DNA from: Hwanghaeella grinnelliae
GTDB taxonomy: Bacteria > Pseudomonadota > Alphaproteobacteria > UBA8366 > Aestuariispiraceae
DNA: 64,000 nt
Reading direction: 5' to 3'
Assembly (NCBI RefSeq): GCF_004005845.1
Contig: NZ_SADE01000001.1
Location: 1,860,001 to 1,924,000 of the forward strand
Shown in pieces: positions 26,876 to 36,708 of this stretch (position 1 is the stretch's first letter; each line of letters begins with the position of its first letter). The position numbers and the translations under genes were made by a program. The notes under the pieces are model-generated. The model saw only the letters and a list, made by a program, of their open reading frames with translations. It was not told the origin of the DNA and did not search any database.

Positions 26876-27433
26876 ATGTCGGACTTTAGCCTGAAGGATC
26901 TTCAACGCCGCATGGATGGTGCGTTGGAAGCCCTTGCGCGTGAATTCATGGGGCTGCGGACGGGACGCGCCTCCACTTCCTTGCTCGAGGACATCAACGT
27001 CAATGCTTATGGCGGGGTGGTTCCCTTGAAGCAGGTCGCGGGCGTTAGCGTTCCCGAGCCGCGATTGCTGAGCGTTCAGGTCTGGGACCAGGGCGTAACC
27101 AAATCCGTCGAAAAGGCGATCAACGAATCCGGGCTGGGGTTGAACCCGCAGACCGAAGGGACCGTCATCCGCGTCCGCATTCCCGAGTTGAACGAAGAAC
27201 GCCGTGCTGAGTTGACCAAGGTTGCGGGCAAATATGCGGAGCAGGCACGAGTGGCTATTCGCAATGTTCGGCGTGATGGACTCGAGCATCTGAAGAAATC
27301 CGAAAAGGACGGCGATATCAGCCAGGACGAGATGCACCGCGAGTCAGATCAAGTTCAGAAGTTGACCGACGAGCATATTAAAAAGGTCGACGACGCCTTG
27401 GCCAGCAAGGAAGAGGAGATCATGCAGGTTTGA
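26876..27433 (+). CDS. frr: ribosome recycling factor
   Basis: Acts with EF-G to split post-termination ribosomes. The 185 residues are the full family length: a three-helix bundle with [20 protein letters not shown] at the N-terminus, [12 protein letters not shown], and the C-terminal helix ending [24 protein letters not shown] lies about 8 bases before the ATG. It is 115 bases after pyrH and 38 before uppS, in the conserved pyrH-frr-uppS-cdsA order. Confidence 0.98.
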   Translation: MSDFSLKDLQRRMDGALEALAREFMGLRTGRASTSLLEDINVNAYGGVVPLKQVAGVSVPEPRLLSVQVWDQGVTKSVEKAINESGLGLNPQTEGTVIRVRIPELNEERRAELTKVAGKYAEQARVAIRNVRRDGLEHLKKSEKDGDISQDEMHRESDQVQKLTDEHIKKVDDALASKEEEIMQV

Positions 27434-27471
27434 GGCCGACGGTCGTTTACCTGTAGTTCCTTGGCAGCATA

Positions 27472-28200
27472 ATGCACGAGACTCAGCCGCAAGATATTCC
27501 GACTCACCTTGCCGTCATCATGGATGGCAACGGGCGCTGGGCGCGTTCCCGCGGCCTGTTGCGAATTGAGGGCCATCGGAACGGCGTCAATGCCGTGCGG
27601 CGCACCATCGAAGGCGCTGCGGAAATCGGCATCCAATATTTGACGCTGTTCAGTTTTTCATCCGAGAATTGGCGACGACCGGAAGAAGAAGTCGGCGAGT
27701 TGATGAACCTTCTTCGCCGGTATCTGAAATCCGAAATCGCGGACCTGCATGCCAAAGGTATACGTTTCCGCGTGATCGGAGACCGGGCACGGCTATCAAA
27801 AGACATCGTCCGCTTGGTTGAGGAGGCGGAAAGCACGACCGCCGAAAACACCGGGATGACCCTGGTCCTCGCCTTGAGCTACGGCGGTCGGCACGACATC
27901 GCGGAAGCGGCCCGGAAATTGGCGACCTCCGTCTCCCTAGGCCTCATTCGTGCTGACGCGATCGACGAAACGGTCTTTGCCGCCCATTTGGGCACGGCTG
28001 GCATACCCGATCCGGATCTTTTGATTCGAACCAGCGGTGAACGGCGTATCAGTAACTTCCTGCTCTGGGAATGCGCTTATACGGAGTTTGTATTCCTGGA
28101 TAAGTTCTGGCCCGATTTCGGCAAGGAAGACCTGCAACAAGCCGTGGACGAATATGGCAAACGCGAACGGCGTTATGGCGCAACCGCCGGAACCCGCTAG
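27472..28200 (+). CDS. uppS: isoprenyl transferase (undecaprenyl diphosphate synthase)
   Basis: Cis-prenyltransferase that builds the C55 lipid carrier used for peptidoglycan and O-antigen, working at the membrane face. The 242 residues carry the full signature: MDGNGRWARSRG (17-28) with the catalytic Asp, HRNGVNAVRR, TLFSFSSENWRRP, RVIGDRARL and IRTSGERRISNFLLWECAY near the C-terminus. It ends inside the start of cdsA (26-base overlap), so translation of the two is probably coupled. Confidence 0.97.
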   Translation: MHETQPQDIPTHLAVIMDGNGRWARSRGLLRIEGHRNGVNAVRRTIEGAAEIGIQYLTLFSFSSENWRRPEEEVGELMNLLRRYLKSEIADLHAKGIRFRVIGDRARLSKDIVRLVEEAESTTAENTGMTLVLALSYGGRHDIAEAARKLATSVSLGLIRADAIDETVFAAHLGTAGIPDPDLLIRTSGERRISNFLLWECAYTEFVFLDKFWPDFGKEDLQQAVDEYGKRERRYGATAGTR

Positions 28201-28996
28201 TAAATTCCGCGATCTAGTTCCCCGGATCGCCTCCGCTGCAGTGATGCTGCCGGCCGCCGGGTTTCTGATCTGGCATGGCGGCCAGGCATTTGCCGTGGCC
28301 GTTGTGGTCATCTGCGGATGGATGGCTTGGGAACTCGGACTACTGGCGCAGGCCGCCACGGTTATCGATAAGCTGTTGTTGGTAGGGGCGGAACTCCTCC
28401 CTTTGGCGCTGGTGGCTTTCGTTGCCTTTGATCAGGGACTGATCGCAGTACCCGTGGCTATCGCGGTTCTGGCCGGTATTCGCTTTGGTCTGGGCCGTTC
28501 TCTATCTTGGATCGGGATCGCTGGTGTCGCCTACATTGCGGCCGCCGGGATCGCCGCAATTTGGATGCGCCAAGCCGACGGTGGTGGCGATCTGTGGATT
28601 CTGTTGCTGCTGGTCGTAGTGGCCAGCGACGTGTCGGCCTATATTGTCGGCAGGATTGTCGGCGGACCGAAACTCGCCCCTGCGATTAGTCCGAAAAAGA
28701 CATGGTCCGGTTCTATCGGTGCTTTGGCAGGCAGCGCTTCGGCCGCTGCGCTGTTCGGAATGACCGCCTCGCTTCCCATAATTCCGATGGTTGCGGCCGC
28801 GTTGTTGGTCTCCGTGGCATCCCAGATGGGCGATTTGCTCGAATCCTGGGCAAAAAGACAGGCAGGCGTTAAGGATTCAGGGTCTATTATCCCAGGGCAC
28901 GGCGGCGCATTGGACCGTTTGGACGGTTTCCTTTTTGCGACGCCCATCCTGGCCTGCATCGCCCTCGCCGCGGGCGGACCGCCGGCGACATGGTGA
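28175..28996 (+). CDS. cdsA: phosphatidate cytidylyltransferase
   Basis: Makes CDP-diacylglycerol from phosphatidic acid and CTP, the entry to all phospholipids; a polytopic inner-membrane protein. From ATG 28175 it has 273 residues with about eight helices. The CDS signature is near the C-terminus: SWAKRQAGVKDSGSIIPGHG followed by GALDRLDG, with the conserved Lys-Asp and Asp-Arg-x-Asp. The open frame extends to 28037, but that part is a shadow of uppS. The next gene is dxr, 31 bases on. Confidence 0.94.
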   Translation: MAQPPEPASKFRDLVPRIASAAVMLPAAGFLIWHGGQAFAVAVVVICGWMAWELGLLAQAATVIDKLLLVGAELLPLALVAFVAFDQGLIAVPVAIAVLAGIRFGLGRSLSWIGIAGVAYIAAAGIAAIWMRQADGGGDLWILLLLVVVASDVSAYIVGRIVGGPKLAPAISPKKTWSGSIGALAGSASAAALFGMTASLPIIPMVAAALLVSVASQMGDLLESWAKRQAGVKDSGSIIPGHGGALDRLDGFLFATPILACIALAAGGPPATW

Positions 28997-29027
28997 GGGC
29001 GGAGACGGTTTTGAAAGATAATTCGGT

Positions 29028-30221
29028 ATGACACAGCAAAAGTCGGTTTCGGTCCTCGGTTCCACCGGGTCGGTCGGTGGTAACACCCTGGATCTTGTTG
29101 GCCGATCGCCGGACAAGTACCGTGTCGCTGCCTTGACCGCCAATCGCGACGTCGAGGGCTTGGCCGCACAGATTGCGCAGTTCAAGCCGGAATTCGCCGT
29201 TATCGCCGATGCGTCGCTCTATGCGGCGCTAAAAGAACGTGTTGGTGGGACGGGTACCCAGCTTGCCGCCGGGCCGGACGCCCTGATCGAAGCCGGGCAA
29301 TGGGCGTCGGATTGGGTTATGGCGGCCATTGTCGGTGCGGCGGGTTTGGCGCCTACGATGGCGGCTGTCCAACGCGGCGCGGCAGTGGCGCTTGCCAACA
29401 AGGAATGCCTTGTCTGCGCGGGTGATTTGATGATGCAGGCGGCACGGGCCGCAGGCGCACGACTTCTTCCGGCGGATTCCGAGCACAATGCTATCTTCCA
29501 GGTGCTGGAGGAGCGGAACCGGGACGGGCTTGAGAAGATTATCCTGACGGCGTCCGGCGGGCCGTTCCGCGACTGGACGACGGAAAGCATGGCCGCCGTG
29601 ACGCCAAAACAGGCCCTCAATCATCCGAACTGGGATATGGGTGCCAAGATTTCCATAGATTCCGCCACGATGATGAACAAGGGATTGGAAATCATCGAGG
29701 CGCACCATCTGTTCGACATGCCGGAAGATCGGATTGACGTGGTCGTCCACCCGCAGTCGATCATCCATTCCATGGTTCAATATGCGGACGGATCGGTACT
29801 GGCGCAGCTTGGGTCACCGGATATGCGTGTTCCGATCGCGCACACGCTGGGTTGGCCCGACCGTATTCACGCGCCTGCGAACCGGCTCGATTTCACGGTT
29901 ATGGGGGCTTTAACCTTCGAAAAACCGGACGAATCGCGATTCCCCGCCTTGCGGCTGGCCCGCCAGGCGTTGACTGCAGGTGGAAATGCGCCGCCGGTGC
30001 TGAATGCGGCCAACGAGATCGCGGTTGCAAGCTTCCTTGAAGGGCAGATTGGTTTCCTTGATATTGCGGCCCTGGTTGAAAAGGTTTTGACGGAAACGGT
30101 GCCCGCCGAGATCGGCAGCTTGGAAGATGCGATTGCCGCGGATGCGGAGGGCAGGGCCCGCGCTCGGGAATGTTTGGATAAAATGGCGCCTCCGCTTGCC
30201 GCGGTGGCGCAGACGTTTTGA
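29028..30221 (+). CDS. dxr: 1-deoxy-D-xylulose 5-phosphate reductoisomerase
   Basis: Second enzyme of the MEP isoprenoid pathway, converting DXP to MEP with NADPH; the target of fosmidomycin. The 397 residues show the NADPH-binding GSTGSVG (11-17), ALANKECLVCAGDLM, the metal and substrate segment ADSEHNAIFQ and ASGGPFRDW, and PQSIIHSMVQYADGS. It supplies precursors that uppS, two genes upstream, polymerises. Spacing to rseP is 31 bases. Confidence 0.97.
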   Translation: MTQQKSVSVLGSTGSVGGNTLDLVGRSPDKYRVAALTANRDVEGLAAQIAQFKPEFAVIADASLYAALKERVGGTGTQLAAGPDALIEAGQWASDWVMAAIVGAAGLAPTMAAVQRGAAVALANKECLVCAGDLMMQAARAAGARLLPADSEHNAIFQVLEERNRDGLEKIILTASGGPFRDWTTESMAAVTPKQALNHPNWDMGAKISIDSATMMNKGLEIIEAHHLFDMPEDRIDVVVHPQSIIHSMVQYADGSVLAQLGSPDMRVPIAHTLGWPDRIHAPANRLDFTVMGALTFEKPDESRFPALRLARQALTAGGNAPPVLNAANEIAVASFLEGQIGFLDIAALVEKVLTETVPAEIGSLEDAIAADAEGRARARECLDKMAPPLAAVAQTF

Positions 30222-30252
30222 TAAAGACTAATTTCAAAAGGTTATTTTGATC

Positions 30253-31368
30253 ATGGATCAATTGGTCGGCGATATCGGATACCTCAACTTCATTTGGGTT
30301 CTCTGTCTGCTGGTTTTCGTGCACGAACTGGGTCACTACGCCGTCGCGCGCTGGTGTGGCGTTCGAGTGGAGACGTTCTCCATCGGTTTCGGCAAGGAAT
30401 TGTGTGGCTGGACGGACAGCCACGGAACGCGGTGGAAGATCAGTCTGTTGCCGCTGGGTGGATATGTGAAGATGTTCGGCGAGCATTCAATGCCAGCCGA
30501 CCTGGAAGGCGGACCTGTCGAAATGACGGCGGCGGAGAAGGAAGTATCCTTCTCCCATAAGTCATTGGGCCGCCGGGCAGCGGTCGTCGCTGCGGGACCG
30601 TTCGCCAATTTCCTGTTCGCGATCGTGGTTCTTGCCGGCGTCTTCATGACGGTAGGACAGCCAACGCCGGGCGACTTCGTGACTGGGGGAATCGGTGGGG
30701 TCGTTGAGGATTCCGCGGCCGGCGAGGCGGGGTTCCAGGCCGGGGACCGTATATTGTCCATCGACGGCACGCCCGTTGGCGGGTTCGGGGATCTGCAACA
30801 GGCCGTTGTCGAGAGCGACGGCCAGGAATTACGGTTTGAGATTGAACGCGACGGGGCCGTTTCTTTCCTAACGGCGGCGCCACGCGAAGTGATGATTCCC
30901 GCCGAGGACGGATCGGAAGTTAAAACCTATCGGTTGGGCGTCCATGGCCCGGCGCCGATTTACGTCACATCAAGCGTTTTCGAAGCCGTCACAAAGGCAA
31001 CTACGGAAATTTGGCGCATGATAACGCTCACCCTCGAATCCGTTGGTGAGATGATCACCGGTGATCGCGGAACGGAGGAACTGGGCGGTCCGGTGCGGAT
31101 TGTTCAATTGTCGAATGATTTCGCGCAAATGGGTGCGCTGGCGCTGCTGCATTTCGCGGTCTTGCTATCCGTGAATCTGGGGCTTATCAACTTGTTCCCG
31201 GTCCCCATGTTGGACGGTGGCCATTTGCTTTTCTACGCAATCGAAGGCATCCGCGGAAAAGCGATGGGGGAAAAAGCTCAAGAATACGGGCTAAGAATAG
31301 GCTTGGCTTTGATTGTTGGCTTAATGGTATTCGTTACTGTGAATGATTTCATTCACTTGCCGTTGTAG
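30253..31368 (+). CDS. rseP: RIP metalloprotease RseP (site-2 protease)
   Basis: Intramembrane zinc protease that cuts anti-sigma factors and leftover signal peptides in the inner membrane. It is 371 residues from ATG 30253; a TTG at 30247 is closer to the AAAAGG site and cannot be excluded. The zinc motif HELGH is at 24-28 in the first helix, with the third ligand Asp321 in PMLDGGH. One PDZ domain spans about 130-200 (GVVEDSAAGEAGFQAGDRIL). E. coli RseP has two PDZ domains; here one is clearly seen. It stands between dxr and bamA, the normal envelope-assembly order. Confidence 0.95.
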   Translation: MDQLVGDIGYLNFIWVLCLLVFVHELGHYAVARWCGVRVETFSIGFGKELCGWTDSHGTRWKISLLPLGGYVKMFGEHSMPADLEGGPVEMTAAEKEVSFSHKSLGRRAAVVAAGPFANFLFAIVVLAGVFMTVGQPTPGDFVTGGIGGVVEDSAAGEAGFQAGDRILSIDGTPVGGFGDLQQAVVESDGQELRFEIERDGAVSFLTAAPREVMIPAEDGSEVKTYRLGVHGPAPIYVTSSVFEAVTKATTEIWRMITLTLESVGEMITGDRGTEELGGPVRIVQLSNDFAQMGALALLHFAVLLSVNLGLINLFPVPMLDGGHLLFYAIEGIRGKAMGEKAQEYGLRIGLALIVGLMVFVTVNDFIHLPL

Positions 31369-31448
31369 TATACGACGAAATAGAAATAGAATCGTTACGA
31401 CCGCGTTTATCTAACTGTGATCGCAGTCGCGGGTTTTGGGAGTAGGAT

Positions 31449-33818
31449 GTGTACGTGCGTTTGCGTCGGCAGTTCCTGATCGCGGTGGTCGCCGCGGCCA
31501 TTTTGGCCGTTTGTGCCGCTGGTGCCGGCCATCAGGCGCGTGCCCAAGTGCAGACGATCATTCCCCCGGCACCCGCCACGGGTGGGGAGACACAGCGGGT
31601 AACGCCGCAGCCGGTGCGCCCGGGCACCCCCGTCATCGAAGAAATTGTGGTGCAGGGATCTCAGCGAATCGAAACTGAAACGGTTCTTTCTTACCTTTCC
31701 GTCAAGGAAGGGGATCCGTTTGATCCATCCGCCATCAACCAATCCCTCAAGACACTCTTTTCGACCGGTCTGTTCGCCGACGTGACCATGCGTCAGGAGG
31801 GCAATGCCCTGGTGGTTCGGATCGTCGAGAACCCGATTATCAACCGCATCGCCTTCGAGGGGAACAAGCGCATCAAGGACGAAGCCTTGGATGCGGAGGT
31901 TCAATTGCGGCCTCGTGTCGTCTACACCCGGACCCGGGTGCAAAGCGATGTGCGTCGGATTCTAGACGTTTATCGCCGAAGCGGGCGCTTCGCCGCGACC
32001 GTTGAGCCGAAAGTCATTCAGCTTGAACAGAACCGTGTTGATTTGGTCTTCGAAATTTCCGAAGGGCCGGTCACGGACATCGAAAAAATCAGTTTCATCG
32101 GGAACAAATACTTCTCTGACAGTGATTTGCGCAGCGTCGTGGCGACCAAGGAATCGGCTTGGTACCGTTTCTTGAGCAGCGCCGATACCTATGACCCCGA
32201 TCGCTTGACCTTCGACCGCGAATTGTTGCGCCGGCATTATCTGGCCAACGGATTCGTCGATTTTCGAGTCGTATCCGCGGTGGCTGAACTCAGCGAGGAC
32301 CGTGAGAGTTTTTTCATCACGATCACTGTAGAGGAAGGGGAACGGTTCAAGTTCGGCACATTCAATGTCGTCTCTCAAATCGTCGATGTCGAAGCCGAAC
32401 CGTTGAAGGAATTCATCGAACTTGAAACGGGCGAGTACTACGACGCGGATGCGGTGGACGATGCAATTCTGCGGCTGACCGACGCGGTGGGCGAGCAGGG
32501 GTATGCCTTCGTCGATGTTCGTCCCTTGGCGGAACGTGATCGTGAAAACCTCGTCATCGATTTAACCTTCCAAATTGGCGAAGCACCGAAAGTCTATGTT
32601 GAGCGTATCGACATCCGGGGCAACGTTCGGACATTGGACCGCGTCATCCGTCGGGAGTTCCAATTGGTTGAAGGCGACGCCTTCAATTCATCCCGCCTGC
32701 GGCGCAGCCGGGACCGCCTTCGCGCGCTGGGTTTCTTCAGTAATGTGGACGTAAACAACGTCCCAGGGACAACGCCCGACAAAACCGTAATTGAGGTGGA
32801 TGTAACGGAACAGTCTACCGGGGAAATCACGCTCGGCGCAGGTTTTTCGTCTACTACCGGTGCTTTGGGTGAAATCGGCATCCGGGAGAGAAACCTGCTG
32901 GGGAAGGGCCAAGACCTGAACCTTCGCCTGATCGTTGCGCAGGAAGAATCGGGGCTGGATCTGTCATTCACCGAACCATATTTCCTGGACAAGGAATTGT
33001 CCGGCGGTTTTGACCTGTTCCACCGGGTCCGAGACAACCAGGACGAAAGTTCCTTCGATCTCCAGGAAACCGGTGGGGCGCTTCGCGTCGGCTACGACAT
33101 CAACGATGATTGGCGGCAAGGGGTGTTCTATCGGTTGAGCCGGCAGGACATTCAGGACGTCGACGCCAACGCATCGCGTATCATCCGCGATCAGGAAGGT
33201 GTGTCGACCCGGTCGATCATTGGACAAACGCTGACCTATGACAAACGCAACAGCCGCGTTGATCCGACCGACGGGTTTATTGTCGCTCTCGGAACGGATT
33301 TCGCAGGTCTTGGCGGCGATGTCACCTATGGCAAGACGACCCTGGAAGGTACATTGTACCATCAGTTTTCGGACGATATTCTGGCCAGCATCAATGGCGA
33401 AGTCGGCTACATCGTCGGTATCGGCGATGATGTCCGGATCAACGACCGATTTTTCCTTGGTGGTGACAGCCTTCGCGGTTTTGAGAATGCCGGCGTTGGT
33501 CCGCGGGATTTGGCGACGGATGATTCCCTTGGCGGTCAGCAAATGGCCCGCGGGTCCGTTGAAGTCCTGTTCCCTGTCGGGCTACCCGAGGAATTCGGTA
33601 TCAAAGGCGCAGTATTCAGCGATTTCGGTACCTTGACGGAGATTGACGATACCGGCGCGTCCCTCGTCGATACCGGGTCAATCCGTGCTTCGGTCGGTGT
33701 CGGTGTCAACTGGGTTTCGCCCTTTGGGCCAATTCGTGTGGACTTCACCCAAGCCTTGGTAAAGGAAGACCACGATGAGACTGAATTTTTCCGCTTTAGT
33801 TTTGGAACCCGTTTCTAG
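31449..33818 (+). CDS. bamA: outer membrane protein assembly factor BamA
   Basis: Omp85-family insertase that folds beta-barrel proteins into the outer membrane. It is 789 residues and starts at GTG with GGGAG about 7 bases upstream. A signal peptide is cut near HQARA|QVQ (about residue 35). Five POTRA repeats follow (the first begins IEEIVVQGSQRIE at about 65), then a 16-strand barrel from about 430 with the conserved loop-6 RGF motif in GDSLRGFENAG. The C-terminal strand ends FFRFSFGTRF, a typical barrel signal with terminal Phe. skp follows after 17 bases. Confidence 0.96.
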   Translation: MYVRLRRQFLIAVVAAAILAVCAAGAGHQARAQVQTIIPPAPATGGETQRVTPQPVRPGTPVIEEIVVQGSQRIETETVLSYLSVKEGDPFDPSAINQSLKTLFSTGLFADVTMRQEGNALVVRIVENPIINRIAFEGNKRIKDEALDAEVQLRPRVVYTRTRVQSDVRRILDVYRRSGRFAATVEPKVIQLEQNRVDLVFEISEGPVTDIEKISFIGNKYFSDSDLRSVVATKESAWYRFLSSADTYDPDRLTFDRELLRRHYLANGFVDFRVVSAVAELSEDRESFFITITVEEGERFKFGTFNVVSQIVDVEAEPLKEFIELETGEYYDADAVDDAILRLTDAVGEQGYAFVDVRPLAERDRENLVIDLTFQIGEAPKVYVERIDIRGNVRTLDRVIRREFQLVEGDAFNSSRLRRSRDRLRALGFFSNVDVNNVPGTTPDKTVIEVDVTEQSTGEITLGAGFSSTTGALGEIGIRERNLLGKGQDLNLRLIVAQEESGLDLSFTEPYFLDKELSGGFDLFHRVRDNQDESSFDLQETGGALRVGYDINDDWRQGVFYRLSRQDIQDVDANASRIIRDQEGVSTRSIIGQTLTYDKRNSRVDPTDGFIVALGTDFAGLGGDVTYGKTTLEGTLYHQFSDDILASINGEVGYIVGIGDDVRINDRFFLGGDSLRGFENAGVGPRDLATDDSLGGQQMARGSVEVLFPVGLPEEFGIKGAVFSDFGTLTEIDDTGASLVDTGSIRASVGVGVNWVSPFGPIRVDFTQALVKEDHDETEFFRFSFGTRF

Positions 33819-33835
33819 GGTTCAAGGAGTTTCAA

Positions 33836-34405
33836 ATGTCACGGTCGATTAGGGCGTACCTATTCGCAGTTGGGCTTGTATTTGTTTTTGCTGTTTCCGG
33901 AGTTTCCCACGCGCAACAGATGCCTACGCCGGTCATCGCGGTGATCGACGTTGGGGCGGTTGAACGGCAATCCGTTGCCTGGCAAAGCCTCCGCGACCAG
34001 ATTGAAGGCCGGCGGGCCGAATTCCAATCTCAGTTGGAATCAGAACAGCGTGCCCTGGAAGAGGAGCGCACCGCGCTGTTGTCGCAGCAAAATGTTCTGG
34101 CACCCGATGTATTCCAGCAGCGCCAACAGGAATTTCGGAAGAAACTTGGAGAACTGCAGGGCGTAGCGCGTCAGCGCAAGCAGGAGCTGGATCGATTATA
34201 CGCCTCTGCCCGCCGCCAAATACGCGAGGCATTGCGCGAGGTCGTGGTTGAGATCGCGCAGGAACGCGGAATCAATTTGATGCTGAACATGTCCCGTGAA
34301 GATCGCACTGTTTCCTACGTGGATGCCAAGTTGTTGGTAAGCGATGAGGCCCTTGAACGGTTGAATCAGCGTATTCAAACGGTAGACCTGTCCAAACAGC
34401 AGTAA
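33836..34405 (+). CDS. skp: OmpH/Skp-family periplasmic chaperone
   Basis: Holds unfolded outer-membrane proteins in the periplasm and delivers them to BamA. It is 189 residues: signal peptide cut near GVSHA|QQM (about 25-26), then a core strand VIAVIDVGAVERQS, two long coiled-coil arms rich in Gln/Glu/Arg (about 50-130, LESEQRALEEERTALLSQ), and a closing strand with ERGINLMLNMS. CAAGGAG gives a clear ribosome binding site. It lies between bamA and lpxD, as in most proteobacteria. Confidence 0.93.
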   Translation: MSRSIRAYLFAVGLVFVFAVSGVSHAQQMPTPVIAVIDVGAVERQSVAWQSLRDQIEGRRAEFQSQLESEQRALEEERTALLSQQNVLAPDVFQQRQQEFRKKLGELQGVARQRKQELDRLYASARRQIREALREVVVEIAQERGINLMLNMSREDRTVSYVDAKLLVSDEALERLNQRIQTVDLSKQQ

Positions 34406-34414
34406 GGGTCCGTG

Positions 34415-35434
34415 ATGGCTGATCCCCGTTTTTTCCAAAGGCATGGCCCTTTCACCCTCGGTGACCTCGCCAAGATTGGTGAGGCGGTTCTGCAGAGCCC
34501 TGAGAGCGGCAGCAAAGAGATTCGGGATATCGGAACACTGACCGATTCCGGAGAGGATCAGATCAGCTTCCTGGATAATCGGAAATACGTATCGGCATTC
34601 AGCCAGACGGAGGCCGGTGCCTGCGTTGTCGCACCGCGGGATGTGGAAAAAGCCCCGGCTGATTGCCGCCTGCTTGTCAGTGATGCGCCGTATCGCAGTT
34701 TTGCCCTTATCGTACAGGCTTTTTATCCATTGCCCGCCACCGTTCCAGGCATTCACCCATCGGCCGTCATCGCCGACTCCGCGAAACTTGGGGACGGTAT
34801 ATGCGTCGATGCAGGCGCGGTGATCGGGGAGGGCGCCTCTGTCGGGGCAAGGACGCATATCGGCGCGAACGCGGTGCTCGGCACCGGGATCACCATTGGC
34901 GCGGACGGGCGGGTTGGAGCGAATTCGACATTGGAATGCTGTGATGTCGGGGAACGCGTCCAAATTCATCCCGGCGCGCGGATCGGAACGCGTGGTTTCG
35001 GCTTCGCAATGGACCCGCGCGGACATGTGGAGTTGCCGCAACTGGGCAGAGTCGTCATCGGCAATGATGTTGAGATCGGCGCGAATTCCACAATCGACCG
35101 CGGCATGGGGCCGGACACAGTGATCGGCGACGGGACCAAGATTGATAATCTTGTACAGATCGGGCACAACGTGCGCCTCGGCAAGCACTGTGTCCTCGCA
35201 GGGCAAACTGGCATCGCCGGCAGCGCTGTCCTCGAAGATTTCGTGATATGTGCGGCGAAAGTTGGAGTTGCCGGTCACTTGACCATCGGCGCGGGGACCA
35301 GAATCGCTGCAATGTCCGGTGTAACCAAATCCGTCCCTGCGGGGTCCACCTTTGCCGGCGTGCCAGCCGGAGAACATAGAAATTGGCTGCGCAAGAACGC
35401 GCTGCTGAATCGCATGGTAAAAGAACAGGAATAA
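34415..35434 (+). CDS. lpxD: UDP-3-O-acylglucosamine N-acyltransferase
   Basis: Third lipid A step: adds a second hydroxyacyl chain to UDP-3-O-acyl-GlcN from acyl-ACP. It is 339 residues from ATG 34415 (GTG at 34412 is an alternative). It has an N-terminal uridine-binding domain (about 1-105, with ISFLDNRKYVSAF), then a left-handed beta-helix of hexapeptide repeats (about 110-310, for example IHPSAVIADSAKLGDGI), and the catalytic His in VQIGHNVRLG. The segment RGFGFAMDPRG is a family landmark. AAGGG precedes it; fabZ follows after 6 bases. Confidence 0.96.
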   Translation: MADPRFFQRHGPFTLGDLAKIGEAVLQSPESGSKEIRDIGTLTDSGEDQISFLDNRKYVSAFSQTEAGACVVAPRDVEKAPADCRLLVSDAPYRSFALIVQAFYPLPATVPGIHPSAVIADSAKLGDGICVDAGAVIGEGASVGARTHIGANAVLGTGITIGADGRVGANSTLECCDVGERVQIHPGARIGTRGFGFAMDPRGHVELPQLGRVVIGNDVEIGANSTIDRGMGPDTVIGDGTKIDNLVQIGHNVRLGKHCVLAGQTGIAGSAVLEDFVICAAKVGVAGHLTIGAGTRIAAMSGVTKSVPAGSTFAGVPAGEHRNWLRKNALLNRMVKEQE

Positions 35435-35440
35435 CGAACG

Positions 35441-35908
35441 ATGGCGGAATCGGATACGGCGACATCCCAAACCATTGAAATCAACGAAGTGATGAAGCGG
35501 ATTCCGCACAGGTATCCGTTCCTGATGGTGGACCGCGTCGTCAATTTTGTGCCTTACGAAGGCGCGATTGGAATCAAGAACGTTTCGATCAATGAACCTC
35601 ATTTCCAGGGACATTTTCCGGAACGTCCAATCATGCCGGGTGTCTTGATCGTCGAAAGCATGGCGCAGACCGCCGGCGTGGTTGTCGTTTCCTCTCTCGG
35701 CACCGATGCCGAAGGAAAGCTCGTCTACTTCATGTCGGTCGAAGAAGCGAAGTTTCGCCGTCCCGTCGAACCCGGGGACCAGTTGCAAATCCACGTCACT
35801 CGGAAGCAAAACCGCGGCCCGGTCTGGAAATTTGAAGGCCGCGCCACTGTTGACGGCACCCTCGTGGCTGAAGCGGTCTTCACCGCCATGATCAAGGACG
35901 CCGAATGA
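35441..35908 (+). CDS. fabZ: 3-hydroxyacyl-[acyl-carrier-protein] dehydratase FabZ
   Basis: Dehydrates 3-hydroxyacyl-ACP in fatty acid elongation; a cytosolic hot-dog-fold enzyme. It competes with LpxA for hydroxyacyl-ACP, which explains its place between lpxD and lpxA. The 155 residues include IPHRYPFLMVDRV (21-33), HFQGHFPERPIMPGV with catalytic His58 and Glu72 in LIVESMAQ. Its stop overlaps the lpxA start by 4 bases (ATGA). Confidence 0.97.
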   Translation: MAESDTATSQTIEINEVMKRIPHRYPFLMVDRVVNFVPYEGAIGIKNVSINEPHFQGHFPERPIMPGVLIVESMAQTAGVVVVSSLGTDAEGKLVYFMSVEEAKFRRPVEPGDQLQIHVTRKQNRGPVWKFEGRATVDGTLVAEAVFTAMIKDAE

Positions 35909-36708
35909 CCGGTACCATTCACCCAACGGCGGTCGTCGACCCGGCCGCGACCCTTGGCGCGGAGGTCAACATCGGCCCGTATTGTATCGTCGGTGCCGAC
36001 GTCACTCTGGGCGACCGGGTCGTATTGCATTCCCATGTCGTGGTCGACGGGCGGACCGAAATCGGGGAGGGGACGGAAATTTACCCCTTCGCGTCCATCG
36101 GTACGCCGCCGCAGGATCTGAAATACAAGGGTGAGCCCTCGCGTTTGATCATAGGCAAGAACAATCGGATCCGCGAACACGTGACCATGAACCCGGGCAC
36201 CGAAGGTGGCGGCATGGAAACACGTGTCGGCGATAACGGTCTGTTCATGGTCGGCGCCCATGTGGCCCATGATTGCATTGTCGGCAATAGCGTCATCATG
36301 GCCAACAACGCGACGATTGCAGGTCATGTCGTATTGGAAGACTTCGCGATCATCGGCGGCCTTTCCGCCGTTCATCAATTCGTTCGAATCGGCAAACACG
36401 CGATGGTTGGCGGCATGTCGGGCGTTGAGAACGATGTGATACCATATGGCTCCGTCATGGGCGACAGGGCACGGCTTAGCGGTTTGAACATCGTCGGCTT
36501 GAAGCGACGGGGTTTCGGCAAAGATGATGTTCACGACCTTCGCACAGCCTATCGGATGTTGTTTGCCGATGAAGGTACAATGGGCGAGCGGGTGCAGGAC
36601 GTGGCCAAGCTGTTCGAGGCGAATTCGGGGGTGATGGAAATCGTCGAGTTCATGGCAGGAAGTTCTTCCCGCGGTATTACCCAGCCAAAAAGCGGGCATG
36701 GTGACTAA
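35905..36708 (+). CDS. lpxA: acyl-ACP--UDP-N-acetylglucosamine O-acyltransferase
   Basis: First lipid A step: puts a 3-hydroxyacyl chain on UDP-GlcNAc. The 267 residues begin with hexapeptide repeats (IHPTAVVDPAATLGAEVNIG) that form a left-handed beta-helix, have the catalytic His122 in GAHVAHDCIVG, GGLSAVHQFVRIGKHAMVGG, and a helical C-terminal domain from about 200 (GLKRRGFGKDDVHDLRTAYR). It overlaps fabZ by 4 bases and lpxI by 11 bases, so the run is translationally coupled. Confidence 0.97.
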   Translation: MTGTIHPTAVVDPAATLGAEVNIGPYCIVGADVTLGDRVVLHSHVVVDGRTEIGEGTEIYPFASIGTPPQDLKYKGEPSRLIIGKNNRIREHVTMNPGTEGGGMETRVGDNGLFMVGAHVAHDCIVGNSVIMANNATIAGHVVLEDFAIIGGLSAVHQFVRIGKHAMVGGMSGVENDVIPYGSVMGDRARLSGLNIVGLKRRGFGKDDVHDLRTAYRMLFADEGTMGERVQDVAKLFEANSGVMEIVEFMAGSSSRGITQPKSGHGD